Origin: an uncultured Pelagibacteraceae bacterium
GTDB lineage: Bacteria; Pseudomonadota; Alphaproteobacteria; Pelagibacterales; Pelagibacteraceae
NCBI GenBank assembly: GCA_902529105.1
Contig: CABZUW010000010.1
Location: 1-41,481 of the forward strand
Direction: 5' to 3'
DNA length: 41,481 nt
Below are positions 9,910 through 18,733 of this stretch, in pieces. Below the pieces are notes generated by a model that saw only the letters and a list, made by a program, of their open reading frames with translations, did no database searches and had not been told where the DNA came from. Numbering within the stretch: the stretch's first letter is position 1; each line of letters begins with the position of its first letter. The position numbers and the translations under genes are program-made.

Positions 9910-10324
9910 ATTTTTCGTAATATATTTTTTATTAATATTTACAAATACATTTGCATCAGAAAATTTTTTTGATAATGCAAAAAATTTATATGAAAAAAAA
10001 GAGTATGAGAAATCAAAATTTCTATTTCAGAGAAATTTAGTTTTTAATCCCAAAGACTCAAAATCATATTTATATTTAGCTAAAATTTATGAGATAGAGG
10101 AGAACGAAAAAGAGACAGAAAAAAATTTAAATTCAACTTTATTACTAGAGCCAGATAATGAGGAAGCAATGTATATGATAATAGATATAGAGCTTAAAAG
10201 ATCTAATTTTTCAAAAGTTAAGGAGCTACAAGCTGATTTTGAAAAAATATGTACAAGCTTATGTGAAAAAATAACATCAATCAACGAAAGATTGAAAAAT
10301 TTTGACACCTCAAATGAGTCTTAA
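9893..10324 (+). CDS. Small secreted TPR-repeat protein
   Basis: A 143-residue protein with an N-terminal signal peptide ([21 protein letters not shown], probable cleavage after the Ala-Ser) followed by two to three tetratricopeptide-like helix pairs ([40 protein letters not shown]). It is likely periplasmic and a protein-interaction module, with no catalytic motif. I chose ATG 9893, which puts the signal peptide at the N-terminus, over upstream in-frame starts inside guaB. It overlaps the guaB 3' end by 17 bases and guaA begins inside its last codons, so it is embedded in the purine operon. Its partner is unknown. Confidence 0.75.
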   Translation: MKLKNKFFVIYFLLIFTNTFASENFFDNAKNLYEKKEYEKSKFLFQRNLVFNPKDSKSYLYLAKIYEIEENEKETEKNLNSTLLLEPDNEEAMYMIIDIELKRSNFSKVKELQADFEKICTSLCEKITSINERLKNFDTSNES

Positions 10325-11861
10325 AAAAATAATAATAATAGACTTTGGCTCACAGTTTACACAATTGATTGCAAGAAGAGTTCGTGAACTTGGAGTTTAT
10401 TCTGAAATTATAAGTCACAAAAAAAAAATTAATTTTAGTAACAAAGATGTAATAGGGATAATTTTGTCGGGTGGTCCCTTAAACGTATACCAAACAAAAA
10501 AAGTAAGTTTTGACAAAAAGATATTAAATCAAGATATACCAGTTTTAGGAATTTGCTTTGGTCACCAAATAATATCAAAAGAATTAGGTGGTAAAGTAAA
10601 GCAGTCTAAATTTAGAGAATTTGGTTTAGTAAATATAAAAAAAAATAAAGAAAGTGTTCTTACTAGAAATTTTTTTAACAAAGATGGAAAAAATAATGTT
10701 TGGATGAGTCATTCAGATCAAGTTACAAAATTACCAAAAAATTTTGAAAAAATCGCTTCAAGTACAAATTCTAAATTTTGTATAATTCAGAACAAATATA
10801 AAAAATTTTATGGCATCCAATTTCATCCAGAGGTAACCCATACACACAATGGTATAAAATTAATAAAAAATTTCTTATTTTCTATTTGTAAATCAAAGAA
10901 AAACTGGTCTTCAAAAGAACAGAAAGAAAAAATAATAGAGGAAATTAAAACACAAGTTGGGCACTCTAAAGTTATTTGTGCATTATCTGGAGGTGTAGAT
11001 AGTAGTGTAGTTGCAAAAATTATACATAAAGCTATAGGTAAAAATCTAACATGTATATTTGTAAATACTGGTTTATTAAGAAAAAATGAGGAAATTCAAG
11101 TAATAAAAACATTTAAACAAAAATTAAAAATTAAACTTATATACGTCAACGCTAAAAATTTATTCATAAAAAAATTAAAAAAAGTAAACGATCCAGAAAA
11201 AAAAAGAAAAATAATTGGAAATCTATTTATTAAAATATTCGAAAAATATTCGAAAAAAATTTCAAATATCAAGTATTTAGCCCAAGGCACTTTGTATCCA
11301 GATTTAATAGAAAGTAAATCAGTTACAGGTAGCCAAACATCTAAAATTAAATCACATCATAATGTTGGTGGTCTTCCAAAAAAAATGAAATTAAAATTAG
11401 TAGAACCAGTAAAATTTTTGTTTAAAGACGAGGTTAGAAAACTCGGAGAAGAACTTGGTTTAAGTAAAGAAATATTATATAGGCATCCGTTTCCTGGTCC
11501 TGGGCTCGCAATTAGAATACCTGGGGATATAGATGAAAACAAAATTAACATTTTAAAAGAAGCAGATAATATTTTTATTAAAAGTTTGTATAAATATAAT
11601 CTTTATCATAAAATTTGGCAGGCCTACGCAGCTCTTTTGCCAGTAAAAACAGTTGGTGTTATGGGAGATAACAGAACTTATGAACACATATGTTTGCTTA
11701 GAGCAATTACATCCGAGGATGGTATGACAGCAGATTTTTTTAATTTCAAAAAAGATTTCATGCAAGATGTATCTAATCAAATTGTAAATAGCATCAAAGG
11801 TATTAATAGAGTGGTTTATGATGTAACATCAAAACCACCAAGCACTATTGAATTAGAGTAG
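10314..11861 (+). CDS. guaA: GMP synthase (glutamine-hydrolysing)
   Basis: Converts XMP to GMP using ATP and ammonia from glutamine. The N-terminal class I glutaminase has the nucleophile Cys81 in GICFGHQ and the FHPEVTH histidine/glutamate pair; the ATP-pyrophosphatase domain has the PP-loop SGGVDSS from residue 225; the C-terminal dimerisation domain ends with the conserved KPPSTIELE. From ATG 10314 it is 515 residues, close to the usual 525. A TTG at 10302 is in frame, but ATG 10314 begins right at the conserved IIIIDFGSQ strand and is preferred. It overlaps the preceding TPR gene and is six bases from panB. Confidence 0.97.
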   Translation: MSLKKIIIIDFGSQFTQLIARRVRELGVYSEIISHKKKINFSNKDVIGIILSGGPLNVYQTKKVSFDKKILNQDIPVLGICFGHQIISKELGGKVKQSKFREFGLVNIKKNKESVLTRNFFNKDGKNNVWMSHSDQVTKLPKNFEKIASSTNSKFCIIQNKYKKFYGIQFHPEVTHTHNGIKLIKNFLFSICKSKKNWSSKEQKEKIIEEIKTQVGHSKVICALSGGVDSSVVAKIIHKAIGKNLTCIFVNTGLLRKNEEIQVIKTFKQKLKIKLIYVNAKNLFIKKLKKVNDPEKKRKIIGNLFIKIFEKYSKKISNIKYLAQGTLYPDLIESKSVTGSQTSKIKSHHNVGGLPKKMKLKLVEPVKFLFKDEVRKLGEELGLSKEILYRHPFPGPGLAIRIPGDIDENKINILKEADNIFIKSLYKYNLYHKIWQAYAALLPVKTVGVMGDNRTYEHICLLRAITSEDGMTADFFNFKKDFMQDVSNQIVNSIKGINRVVYDVTSKPPSTIELE

Positions 11862-11866
11862 ATAAA

Positions 11867-12646
11867 ATGATGAATAAGAAGATAAATGATATAATAGCAA
11901 AAAAAAATAAATCAAAAATAGTTTCTCTAACAGCCTATTCAAAAAACATTGCACAGATAATTGATAAATATGTTGACATGACGTTAGTTGGAGACTCAGT
12001 GGCATCAGTTCTTTATAATTATAATACAACAAGAAAAATTTCACTTGATGCTATGATCGAACATGCGAAAAGTGTAAGGATGGGTGTACATAATAGTCTT
12101 ATGGTTTTTGATATGCCGTATAATACATATAAAGACAAAAAAAATGCTTTACTTAATGCTAAAAAAATAATTAAAAAAACTAAATCAGATGCAGTGAAAC
12201 TTGAAGGTGGTTCTAAAATTAAAGATATAGTGAAACACTTAATAAAAAATAAAATTCCTGTTTTAGGACATCTAGGTATTATGCCCCAATCAGTAAGAGG
12301 CAAATTTAAATCAAAAGGCAAAACAGATAGTGAAAGAACAAAAATTTTAAAAGATGCTAAAGTATTAGAGAAACTGGGTGTTTTTGCAATTGTTTTAGAG
12401 TGTATTGAAAAATCTCTAGCAAAAAAAATAACTAATGAAGTTAAAGTTCCAACAATTGGAATAGGCTCTTCTGTTTATTGTGATGGTCAAATTTTAGTAA
12501 CAGATGACCTTATTGGTCTAACTAATTCTAAAATTAAATTTGTTAAAAAATATATTAATATTTCTGGTAATATTGCAACTGCAGTTAAAAAATTTAAACA
12601 AGAAGTTAAATTAAAAAAATATCCTACTAAAAAATATTCTTATTAA
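11867..12646 (+). CDS. panB: 3-methyl-2-oxobutanoate hydroxymethyltransferase
   Basis: Transfers a hydroxymethyl group from 5,10-methylenetetrahydrofolate to 2-oxoisovalerate to form ketopantoate, the first step to pantothenate and coenzyme A. The TIM-barrel motifs are clear: SLTAYSKNIAQIID, LVGDSVASVLYN (metal-binding Asp), DMPYNTY, AVKLEGG, VLGHLGIMPQS and IGIGSSVYCDGQILV. Its 259 residues are near the usual 265. The start is ATG 11867 or the adjacent ATG 11870. It follows guaA by six bases in the same operon. No panC, panD or panE lies nearby in this window. Folate-dependent chemistry links it loosely to the glycine cleavage genes. Confidence 0.92.
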   Translation: MMNKKINDIIAKKNKSKIVSLTAYSKNIAQIIDKYVDMTLVGDSVASVLYNYNTTRKISLDAMIEHAKSVRMGVHNSLMVFDMPYNTYKDKKNALLNAKKIIKKTKSDAVKLEGGSKIKDIVKHLIKNKIPVLGHLGIMPQSVRGKFKSKGKTDSERTKILKDAKVLEKLGVFAIVLECIEKSLAKKITNEVKVPTIGIGSSVYCDGQILVTDDLIGLTNSKIKFVKKYINISGNIATAVKKFKQEVKLKKYPTKKYSY

Positions 12647-13263
12647 AAATATTTTTTAAATTGTTCGTTAATTTGAAGTATCTCTAGATCTACTAAACCA
12701 CCAATAATTAATTGAATAGCAACCAAAAGAATAAACGCTAAACCAATGTAAGCAATCCAAATATGTTTCTGAATATAATTTGCCAAATATGTTGCTCCTG
12801 CTCCAGTTAATATCACTGATAACACCAAACCATATATCATAAACCCGATATTTCCTTTTGCTGCTCCCACTACCCCGATAACGTTATCAAAACTTATTGT
12901 AATATCTGCAAATAAAACTTTGTAAATACTCTGTACGTATGATGTATATACTGGCTCTTGAGATTTTTTTTTAGGAGACTTTACTTTTTTTATTTCTAAT
13001 AAATCTTTTCTAAGATCATTAACTATCCAAATTAAGGCCAAACCTCCAAGAATTTTAATAAAATAATATTTATATAAATAGGTAGCAAATATAGCAAACA
13101 ACACTTTGAAAACTAGAGCACCAGCAACACCCCATAATATGATTTGTTTTCTGTATTTAGGAATGAAGTTTGCGGCTATTAAACCAATAATTATAGCATT
13201 ATCTGCAGCCAAAATTATATCAATAAAGGTTATTTGTAAAAGTATAAGAGCTTGTTCAATCAA
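12643..13263 (-). CDS. TerC-family integral membrane protein (possible metal exporter)
   Basis: A 206-residue polytopic inner membrane protein of the TerC/YjbE/Alx family, members of which export manganese or confer tellurite resistance. The two diagnostic inverted-repeat motifs with buried acidic residues are present: DIILAADNAIIIGLIA in the first membrane segment and DITISFDNVIGVVGAA in a later one. I count about seven hydrophobic segments with a basic cytoplasmic loop (VKSPKKKSQ) in the middle. It is convergent with panB and overlaps its stop by four bases. Manganese transport is an inference from the family. Confidence 0.85.
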   Translation of the reverse strand: MIEQALILLQITFIDIILAADNAIIIGLIAANFIPKYRKQIILWGVAGALVFKVLFAIFATYLYKYYFIKILGGLALIWIVNDLRKDLLEIKKVKSPKKKSQEPVYTSYVQSIYKVLFADITISFDNVIGVVGAAKGNIGFMIYGLVLSVILTGAGATYLANYIQKHIWIAYIGLAFILLVAIQLIIGGLVDLEILQINEQFKKYF

Positions 13264-13308
13264 TTTAATTTAATAATAATAGAATTTTCTAATTTTTCAA
13301 TATTTCAC

Positions 13309-13791
13309 TTAATATTTAGATTTTGTTTTTCCATCTATAATATCTTTAAGCAACGTATATTCTTTACAATCACACCCGTCTAAAACTGCCAACCTTTCTT
13401 TTGCTTTATCAATTTGGTTTGTTGTAACATACAGCTCGCCCATATATTGATTTATCCTTATGTGATAGGGGCTAATTTCTAAACCTTTAGTATAAAATAT
13501 TTCCGCATTTTCAAAATCACCTAATTTTCGTGATGTAAAACCTAAGTAATTTAGAGTATCTGCTTTACCTGGCTTTTCTTTATTTGACTTTACAAGCAAT
13601 TTAAAAGCTTTTTTATATCTATCATCTGCTTTTTTTGTTTTTCCGTCAGCTTCATATTTTTTTGCTGATTTAATTAATTTCACAGCTTTATCATAATTAC
13701 TTTTAGTAGAACTACCGTCTCCACCAGCTGCAAATGATAGGTTTCCAAAAATTAAAGTAAAAACTAAAGTTATTAATATTTTTTTTATCAT
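13309..13791 (-). CDS. Secreted TPR-repeat protein
   Basis: A 160-residue protein with a signal peptide (KKILITLVFTLIFGNLSFA, predicted cleavage after Ala-22 or so) and two to three TPR units. The clearest is TLNYLGFTSRKLGDFENAEIFYTKGLEISP, shown here as TLNYLGFTSRKLGDF followed by ENAEIFYTKGLEISP. A lysine-rich, low-complexity stretch joins the signal to the repeats. It probably works in the periplasm as a scaffold; no enzyme motif is visible. The start overlaps the stop of pxpA on the same strand, implying co-transcription, but a functional connection to 5-oxoproline metabolism is not evident. Confidence 0.8.
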   Translation of the reverse strand: MIKKILITLVFTLIFGNLSFAAGGDGSSTKSNYDKAVKLIKSAKKYEADGKTKKADDRYKKAFKLLVKSNKEKPGKADTLNYLGFTSRKLGDFENAEIFYTKGLEISPYHIRINQYMGELYVTTNQIDKAKERLAVLDGCDCKEYTLLKDIIDGKTKSKY

Positions 13792-14561
13792 AAAAATTTT
13801 TTCATTTTATTTAAAGGTTTTAATTCAAAACCATTATTAACTAAATTACTTTTAATAATTTTTGCAGTTTCTAATGATCTTAATGTGTCCCCATGTATGC
13901 AAATTGAGTCTATTTTACAAGGTATTTGCCTTCCGCTGAGACATCTTAACGCCTGATTTTTAACCATAAACAAAACATGCTCTTTAGCAACCTCTGGATC
14001 AGTTATTACTGCATTAATTTCTTTTCTAGATACTAAATTTCCATCATCCAAATAGTTTCTATCTGCAAATATCTCAGAAGCTACTTTTAAACCATGTTTG
14101 TTAGCTGAAATTTCCATTTTAGAACCAGTTGGCACTAGATAAATAAGCTCTTTATCTATTTCATTAATTGTCTCAGAGATTATGTCGGAAAGTTCAATAT
14201 CTTCACATGCCATATTATTTAAGGCTCCATGCGGTTTAATATGAGTAACTTTTTGATTTTTTTCATCTGCAATATTTTGCAGTATATAAAATTGATCTTT
14301 TATTAATTTTTTAATTTCGATTGCTGGTAAATTCATTCTTTTTCGACCAAAATTTTCAAGATCTTTAAAAGACGGATGCGCTCCAAAACTCACTCCATTT
14401 TTAACAGATATGCTTATAACTTTTCTCATGGTACTTTCATCTCCAGCATGATATCCGCATGCAATACTTGCTGTATTTACAATATTTAATAAATCAGGAT
14501 CATTTTTATTAGAGTGATGTTTTGATTTTTCACCCAAGTCACAATTGATGTTAATTTCCAT
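13788..14561 (-). CDS. pxpA: 5-oxoprolinase subunit A (LamB/YcsF family)
   Basis: Subunit of the three-part ATP-dependent bacterial 5-oxoprolinase PxpABC, which opens pyroglutamate to glutamate and so removes a spontaneous breakdown product of glutamine. The 257 residues carry the family markers INCDLGE at the N-terminus, ACGYHAGDESTM, GAHPSF, HIKPHGALNN and the C-terminal CIHGDT. It lies head to head with pxpB, with only 25 bases between the start codons, whereas in many bacteria the three genes form one operon. The TPR gene follows, overlapping by four bases. Confidence 0.93.
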   Translation of the reverse strand: MEININCDLGEKSKHHSNKNDPDLLNIVNTASIACGYHAGDESTMRKVISISVKNGVSFGAHPSFKDLENFGRKRMNLPAIEIKKLIKDQFYILQNIADEKNQKVTHIKPHGALNNMACEDIELSDIISETINEIDKELIYLVPTGSKMEISANKHGLKVASEIFADRNYLDDGNLVSRKEINAVITDPEVAKEHVLFMVKNQALRCLSGRQIPCKIDSICIHGDTLRSLETAKIIKSNLVNNGFELKPLNKMKKFL

Positions 14562-14586
14562 ATCTACATGTTAAATATATCACGAT

Positions 14587-15261
14587 ATGATTAAAAATAT
14601 ATCAAATCTTGGAGATGCTGCTATATATTGTGATTTTGGTTCTGAGGTAAATAAAGAAATTAATTACGAAGTTATAAAATATTTTAAAACTTTGAGATTA
14701 AAAAATATAAAAGGAATAACAAATTTAGCACCATCTTATAACAAATTAATAATCACATTTGATTTGGATGTCATTAATTATAAAGAATTAGTTGAAAAAA
14801 TAATTAATTTAAAGCCAGATGAAATTAGCGATTCAGCTTCAAAGAGAAAAAAAATTCCGATATGTATCGATGAAGAATTTGCTTTAGATATAGAGCGTGT
14901 TTCAAAAAATACAAATTTAAATATAAAAGAAGTTTATAAACACATATTAAATAAAGATTTTTATTGTTATATGACAGGGTTTGTAGCTGGAATGCCCTTT
15001 TTAGGAGATACAAATAAAAATATTAGGTTAAAAAGATTAGAAACTCCAAGAGTGAAAGTACCAAAAGGTTCAGTAGGGATAACAGAACAATTTTGTAATA
15101 TTTATACATATGAAAGCCCTGGTGGCTGGAATATTATTGGTAATACCCCTGTAAAAGTATTTGATAAAAATAAAGAGGAAAATCCTATTTTAATTAAACC
15201 GGGAGATAGTGTTCAATTTTATGAGATTACCAAAAATGAATTCTATAAAATAAAGGAATAA
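14587..15261 (+). CDS. pxpB: 5-oxoprolinase subunit B (KipI family)
   Basis: Forms with PxpC the allophanate-hydrolase-like part of 5-oxoprolinase. Its 224 residues show the KipI-type N-terminal half (GDAAIYCDFGS; IKGITNLAPSYNKLIITFD) and the cyclophilin-like C-terminal domain with FVAGMPFLGD, RLETPRVKVPKGSVGI and SPGGWNIIGNTP. It is one base from pxpC and directly divergent from pxpA. Older annotations call this family a sporulation kinase inhibitor; the 5-oxoprolinase role fits the three-gene context here better. Confidence 0.92.
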   Translation: MIKNISNLGDAAIYCDFGSEVNKEINYEVIKYFKTLRLKNIKGITNLAPSYNKLIITFDLDVINYKELVEKIINLKPDEISDSASKRKKIPICIDEEFALDIERVSKNTNLNIKEVYKHILNKDFYCYMTGFVAGMPFLGDTNKNIRLKRLETPRVKVPKGSVGITEQFCNIYTYESPGGWNIIGNTPVKVFDKNKEENPILIKPGDSVQFYEITKNEFYKIKE

Positions 15262-15262
15262 A

Positions 15263-16198
15263 ATGAGTATAGAGGTAATTAGACCCGGGATAAACACGAC
15301 TTTTCAAGATAGGGGAAGATCAAATCTTTATCATCTAGGAATTCCATTTAGTGGAGCAATGGATACAAGGAATTTGCTAATTACAAATAAATTGGTTGGT
15401 AATGATATAAACGATGCAGTTATTGAATTTGCACTCCAAGGACCAAAACTCAAAGTAAAACAAAATAATATAAATTGCGTAGTGACAGGAAATGTGAGTT
15501 TTACATTTAAAAAAAACTCTAAAATTTATAATGGCGAATGTTACAAAACTTTTGATTTAAATAATAATGATGAGATCGATATTATTTCAACAAATAATTC
15601 AATGTATGGATATTTCTCAATATCTGGAGGTTTTAAAATAGAAAAAAAATGGAATAGTTATTCCACTCATTTGAGATCAAAAGTAGGACCAAATAAAGGA
15701 GACAAAATTGTCGAAAATGATATTTTGCAATTAAATAAAAACGTAAAACCTATTATTAAAAAAAGCATTGATTACTCAAATAGCAAAATTGAATTCATAA
15801 GAGTTATTAAAGGAACAAACTTTGATTATTTTTCAAAGGAGTCTCAAAAATCTTTTTTTGAAAACCAATACCAAGTTACAAATTTGACTGATAGAATGGG
15901 AATGAGATTAGATGGTAACAAATTAAATAACATAAAAAGTGAAAATATTAAATCTGAAGGTCTAATTAAAGGTGTAATTCAAGTCCCACCAGATGGTAAG
16001 CCTATAATAATGCTCTCTGATCATGGCACAATAGGCGGTTACCCAAAAATTGGTGTAATTATAAGTGCAGATTATGATAAAATAGTTCAATTACCCCCAA
16101 TGTCAAAAATTAAGTTTAAAATGATTGATGTTAAGAGTGCTGAAAAATTATTTAAACTTTACTCTATGGAAACAAAAAATATTCTAGATCAAATATGA
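15263..16198 (+). CDS. pxpC: 5-oxoprolinase subunit C (KipA family)
   Basis: The biotin-dependent-carboxylase-like, cyclophilin-fold subunit of 5-oxoprolinase. Diagnostic motifs: IRPGINTTFQDRGR at the start, GIPFSGAMDTRN, and ILPP-like VPPDGKPIIMLSDHGTIGGY near the C-terminus, in which the DxxTxGGYP signature is recognisable. At 311 residues it is typical. It begins one base after pxpB and its stop overlaps the EamA permease start (ATGA), so permease and enzyme are co-translated; import of pyroglutamate or a related compound is a reasonable but unproven guess. Confidence 0.92.
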   Translation: MSIEVIRPGINTTFQDRGRSNLYHLGIPFSGAMDTRNLLITNKLVGNDINDAVIEFALQGPKLKVKQNNINCVVTGNVSFTFKKNSKIYNGECYKTFDLNNNDEIDIISTNNSMYGYFSISGGFKIEKKWNSYSTHLRSKVGPNKGDKIVENDILQLNKNVKPIIKKSIDYSNSKIEFIRVIKGTNFDYFSKESQKSFFENQYQVTNLTDRMGMRLDGNKLNNIKSENIKSEGLIKGVIQVPPDGKPIIMLSDHGTIGGYPKIGVIISADYDKIVQLPPMSKIKFKMIDVKSAEKLFKLYSMETKNILDQI

Positions 16199-17076
16199 GA
16201 TTTATTTTTAGTTTACCTGGTCCATTATTAGTTTTTTTAGGAGCTATTAGCCTTAGTTTTGGTGGACTAATAGTAAAATCTTTTGAAGGAGCAAATTTAT
16301 GGCAAATATTATTCTGGAGATCTCTGTTTTTTATTTTTGTAGTAACAATTTTTTTAATATTTACATACAAAAAAAATTTTTTACTTTCATTTAAAAAGTC
16401 TGGATTGCCAGGTATTTTTGGAGGCATTATTTTATCGTCAGGTTTCTGTGGTTATGTATTTGCAATGTATAATACTACTGTTGCTAATACGAATTTCATT
16501 ATTCAAACCCAAACTATTTTCTTAGCAATATTTGGATATTTTTTTTTAAAAGAAAAAATTTCAAAAATAACTTTAGCATCAATAATTTTAGCCATATCTG
16601 GAATAATTTTAATGGTTGGATCAGATCTATCAAGTGGACAAATGACAGGCAATATAGCTGCATTTGTAATGCCAATTTCCTTTGCAATTTTAATACTAAT
16701 AATTAGAAAATATCCAAGTATAGATATGGTGCCTTTACAACTATACGCTGGTATTATTGCAATGATAATCGGATATGTCATTGCAGGAAAAATTGCTATA
16801 TCATCATATGATATTTTTCTTGGATTTCTTGCAGGTTTTTTTCAATTAGGTTTTGGATTTATTTTAATTACGATTGGAGCAAGAAATACACCATCAGCAA
16901 CAGTAGGCATTATTATGTTAGTTGAGGCAGTATTAGGGCCTCTTTGGGCGTGGATAGTTATAAACGAGCAACCACCATTGATTGTTTTTGTGGGAGGATC
17001 AATCGTATTATTTGCCGTTTTTCTTCAATTTATAACAACAAAAAAAGACGAGACACAAAATAAACTTAGTGAATAA
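16195..17076 (+). CDS. EamA/DMT-family permease
   Basis: A 293-residue inner membrane transporter of the drug/metabolite superfamily, with about ten hydrophobic segments arranged as two EamA repeats (first around FGGLIVKSFEGANLWQILFW, second around MTGNIAAFVMPISFAILIL). The short cytoplasmic loops with lysine clusters and the EAVLGPLWAWIVINEQP segment in the second repeat are typical. Translationally coupled to pxpC by a four-base overlap. Substrate unknown: DMT proteins export or import amino acids and metabolites, and the operon hints at 5-oxoproline or glutamate-related compounds. Confidence 0.85.
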   Translation: MRFIFSLPGPLLVFLGAISLSFGGLIVKSFEGANLWQILFWRSLFFIFVVTIFLIFTYKKNFLLSFKKSGLPGIFGGIILSSGFCGYVFAMYNTTVANTNFIIQTQTIFLAIFGYFFLKEKISKITLASIILAISGIILMVGSDLSSGQMTGNIAAFVMPISFAILILIIRKYPSIDMVPLQLYAGIIAMIIGYVIAGKIAISSYDIFLGFLAGFFQLGFGFILITIGARNTPSATVGIIMLVEAVLGPLWAWIVINEQPPLIVFVGGSIVLFAVFLQFITTKKDETQNKLSE

Positions 17077-17090
17077 TAATAGGAATATGT

Positions 17091-17096
17091 TATAAG
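17091..17096 (+). promoter_or_regulatory. Possible -10 element for the gcv transcript
   Basis: TATAAG lies eight bases upstream of the first aptamer helix, the distance expected for a promoter that starts just before the riboswitch. No good -35 hexamer is visible 16-18 bases upstream, so the assignment rests on position only. Confidence 0.35.
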
Positions 17097-17103
17097 ATTT
17101 TCA

Positions 17104-17250
17104 ACGGAAGAGACTACTTAATTGTAGCGCCGAAGGAGCAACCACCCCGGAAACTCTCAGGCAAAAGGACCGTAAATATTAACTCTGGAAAGAGAAAGTT
17201 TCTCGCCGACGGAGTAAATCTCTCAGGCTCATAGACAGAGGGGGTAAGAG
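17104..17250 (+). ncRNA. Tandem glycine riboswitch controlling gcvT
   Basis: Two glycine aptamer cores are readable. Aptamer 1 (about 17104-17173) has GCGCCGAAGGAGCAA followed by AAACTCTCAGGCAAAAGGACC, closed by ACGG/CCGT. After an eight-base linker, aptamer 2 (about 17182-17240) has GCCGACGGAGTAA and ATCTCTCAGGCTCA, closed by CTCTG (17183-17187) with CAGAG (17236-17240). The gcvT ATG is 20 bases downstream. The family is an ON switch for glycine cleavage genes, so excess glycine should raise gcvTHP expression. There is no U-tract terminator, so control is more likely translational. The 5' arm 17173-17186 is perfectly complementary to 17247-17260, which spans the weak ribosome site and the A of the start codon. 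Confidence 0.92.
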
Positions 17251-17259
17251 TTAATATTT

Positions 17260-18366
17260 ATGAATAAAACAGCTTTATACAATTTACACAAAAAATTTAA
17301 TGCGAAATTTGTATCTTTTGCTGGGTATGAAATGCCTATCCAATATAAAGATGGAATAATTGCTGAACATAACCTAACGAGAGAAAAGTCAGGGATATTT
17401 GATGTATCACATATGGGTCAATTATTTATTGTGGGTGATGATAAATTAACAGACAAACTTCAAGATATATTTCCAACAGACTTAAAAAATTTATCGGTGA
17501 ATCAGAGTAGATACTCGTTTTTAATGAATGAGAACGCAGGAATTTACGACGATTTAATAATTACAAAAATTTCTAATGGTTATATGATAATTCTTAATGC
17601 TGCATGTAAAGAAAAAGATTTTGAAATAATCAAATCTAAATTAGGTGAAGATTTTAAAATATCATTAAGTAAAGACCTATCTCTTGTTGCTGTACAAGGT
17701 CCTGACTCAAAAAATTTAATTGAAAAAATTATTCCAGGTGTAAATAAACTAAAATTTATGTTTGGTGGAGATTTTAAATTTAACTCAAACAAGATTTATG
17801 TAACAAGATCGGGATACACAGGAGAAGATGGTTTTGAGATTTCGATAAATAATAATGATGTGGTTGAATTTGTTGAGACATTAATCAGTTTAGGATCTAA
17901 TCTTATAGGCCTTGGTGCTAGAGATACATTAAGGCTTGAAGCAGGGTTGTGTTTATACGGCAATGACATTGACGAAAATACCAGTCCATTAGAAGCAAAT
18001 TTAAAATGGGCAATTTCAAAAAATCGAATCAACAGTAATTTTCCAGGGGCAAAACAAATTCAGAGACAAATTAATGAAGGTGTCACAAAACTGAGAGTTG
18101 GCATTAAACCTGAAGGTAAAATTATAGCACGACAATCAACAAAAATATTTGATGAAAATAATAATCAAATAGGAAAAATTACTAGCGGTTCTTTTGGCCC
18201 GAGTGTAAAAAGTCCTATTGCAATGGGTTATGTAAATAATACATATACTAAAGAAAATACAAAAATATTTTTAGAAATAAGGGGAAAAAAAGTTTCGGCG
18301 AGTGTTTGTAAGCTCCCGTTTTATAAAAAAAACTATCACAAAGGAGATGTAAATGTCGGAAGTTAA
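17260..18366 (+). CDS. gcvT: Aminomethyltransferase (glycine cleavage T protein)
   Basis: Takes the aminomethyl group from lipoyl-GcvH, releases ammonia and forms 5,10-methylenetetrahydrofolate. The 368-residue protein shows the folate-binding GcvT signature: [18 protein letters not shown], the [18 protein letters not shown] stretch, YTGEDGFEI and [20 protein letters not shown]. The C-terminal barrel with [22 protein letters not shown] is complete. ATG 17260 follows the riboswitch. The 3' end overlaps gcvH by 14 bases, so the operon gcvT-gcvH-gcvP is tightly coupled. The dihydrolipoamide dehydrogenase (L protein) is not in this window and is presumably shared with other complexes. Confidence 0.97.
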   Translation: MNKTALYNLHKKFNAKFVSFAGYEMPIQYKDGIIAEHNLTREKSGIFDVSHMGQLFIVGDDKLTDKLQDIFPTDLKNLSVNQSRYSFLMNENAGIYDDLIITKISNGYMIILNAACKEKDFEIIKSKLGEDFKISLSKDLSLVAVQGPDSKNLIEKIIPGVNKLKFMFGGDFKFNSNKIYVTRSGYTGEDGFEISINNNDVVEFVETLISLGSNLIGLGARDTLRLEAGLCLYGNDIDENTSPLEANLKWAISKNRINSNFPGAKQIQRQINEGVTKLRVGIKPEGKIIARQSTKIFDENNNQIGKITSGSFGPSVKSPIAMGYVNNTYTKENTKIFLEIRGKKVSASVCKLPFYKKNYHKGDVNVGS

Positions 18367-18733
18367 ATTTTCTAAAGAACATGAGTGGGTTACTATTAAA
18401 GATGATGTGGCCACAATCGGAATTACTAAACACGCAACAGAATTGTTGGGAGATATTGTTTTTGCAGAGCTTCCAGAAAAAGGGACAAGTGTTACTAAAG
18501 ATGGAACAGCAGGTGTAGTAGAGTCCACAAAAGCAGCTAGTGATGTTTATACACCAATAAGTGGAGAAGTTGTTGATACAAATCAGTCAATCGTTGATGA
18601 TCCTTCTAAAATTAATAATGATCCTGAGGGAGATGCTTGGTTTTTTAAACTAAAAGTAAAAGATTTAAATGAAATAAATTCTTTAATGAGTAGGGAGGAA
18701 TATGAAAAATTTGCTAAGGAGAGCACTAACTAA
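18353..18733 (+). CDS. gcvH: Glycine cleavage system H protein
   Basis: The lipoyl carrier that shuttles the aminomethyl intermediate between GcvP, GcvT and the L protein. Its 126 residues include the lipoylation site VESTKAASD with Lys60, the N-terminal HEWV motif and [10 protein letters not shown] near the C-terminus. A strong AAGGAG ribosome site inside the end of gcvT precedes ATG 18353, consistent with the high stoichiometry H protein usually needs. It ends in a TAATG overlap with gcvP. Confidence 0.97.
   Translation: MSEVKFSKEHEWVTIKDDVATIGITKHATELLGDIVFAELPEKGTSVTKDGTAGVVESTKAASDVYTPISGEVVDTNQSIVDDPSKINNDPEGDAWFFKLKVKDLNEINSLMSREEYEKFAKESTN

Noticed and set aside
10302-10313. TTG 10302 as the guaA start
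   Set aside because: ATG 10314 lies directly before the conserved first strand and needs no rare start codon.
12019-12321. A 100-codon minus-strand frame opposite panB
   Set aside because: Shadow of a conserved gene; no independent support.
17241-17260. An intrinsic terminator as the riboswitch expression platform
   Set aside because: No U-tract follows any hairpin before the gcvT ATG, so transcription termination is not supported.
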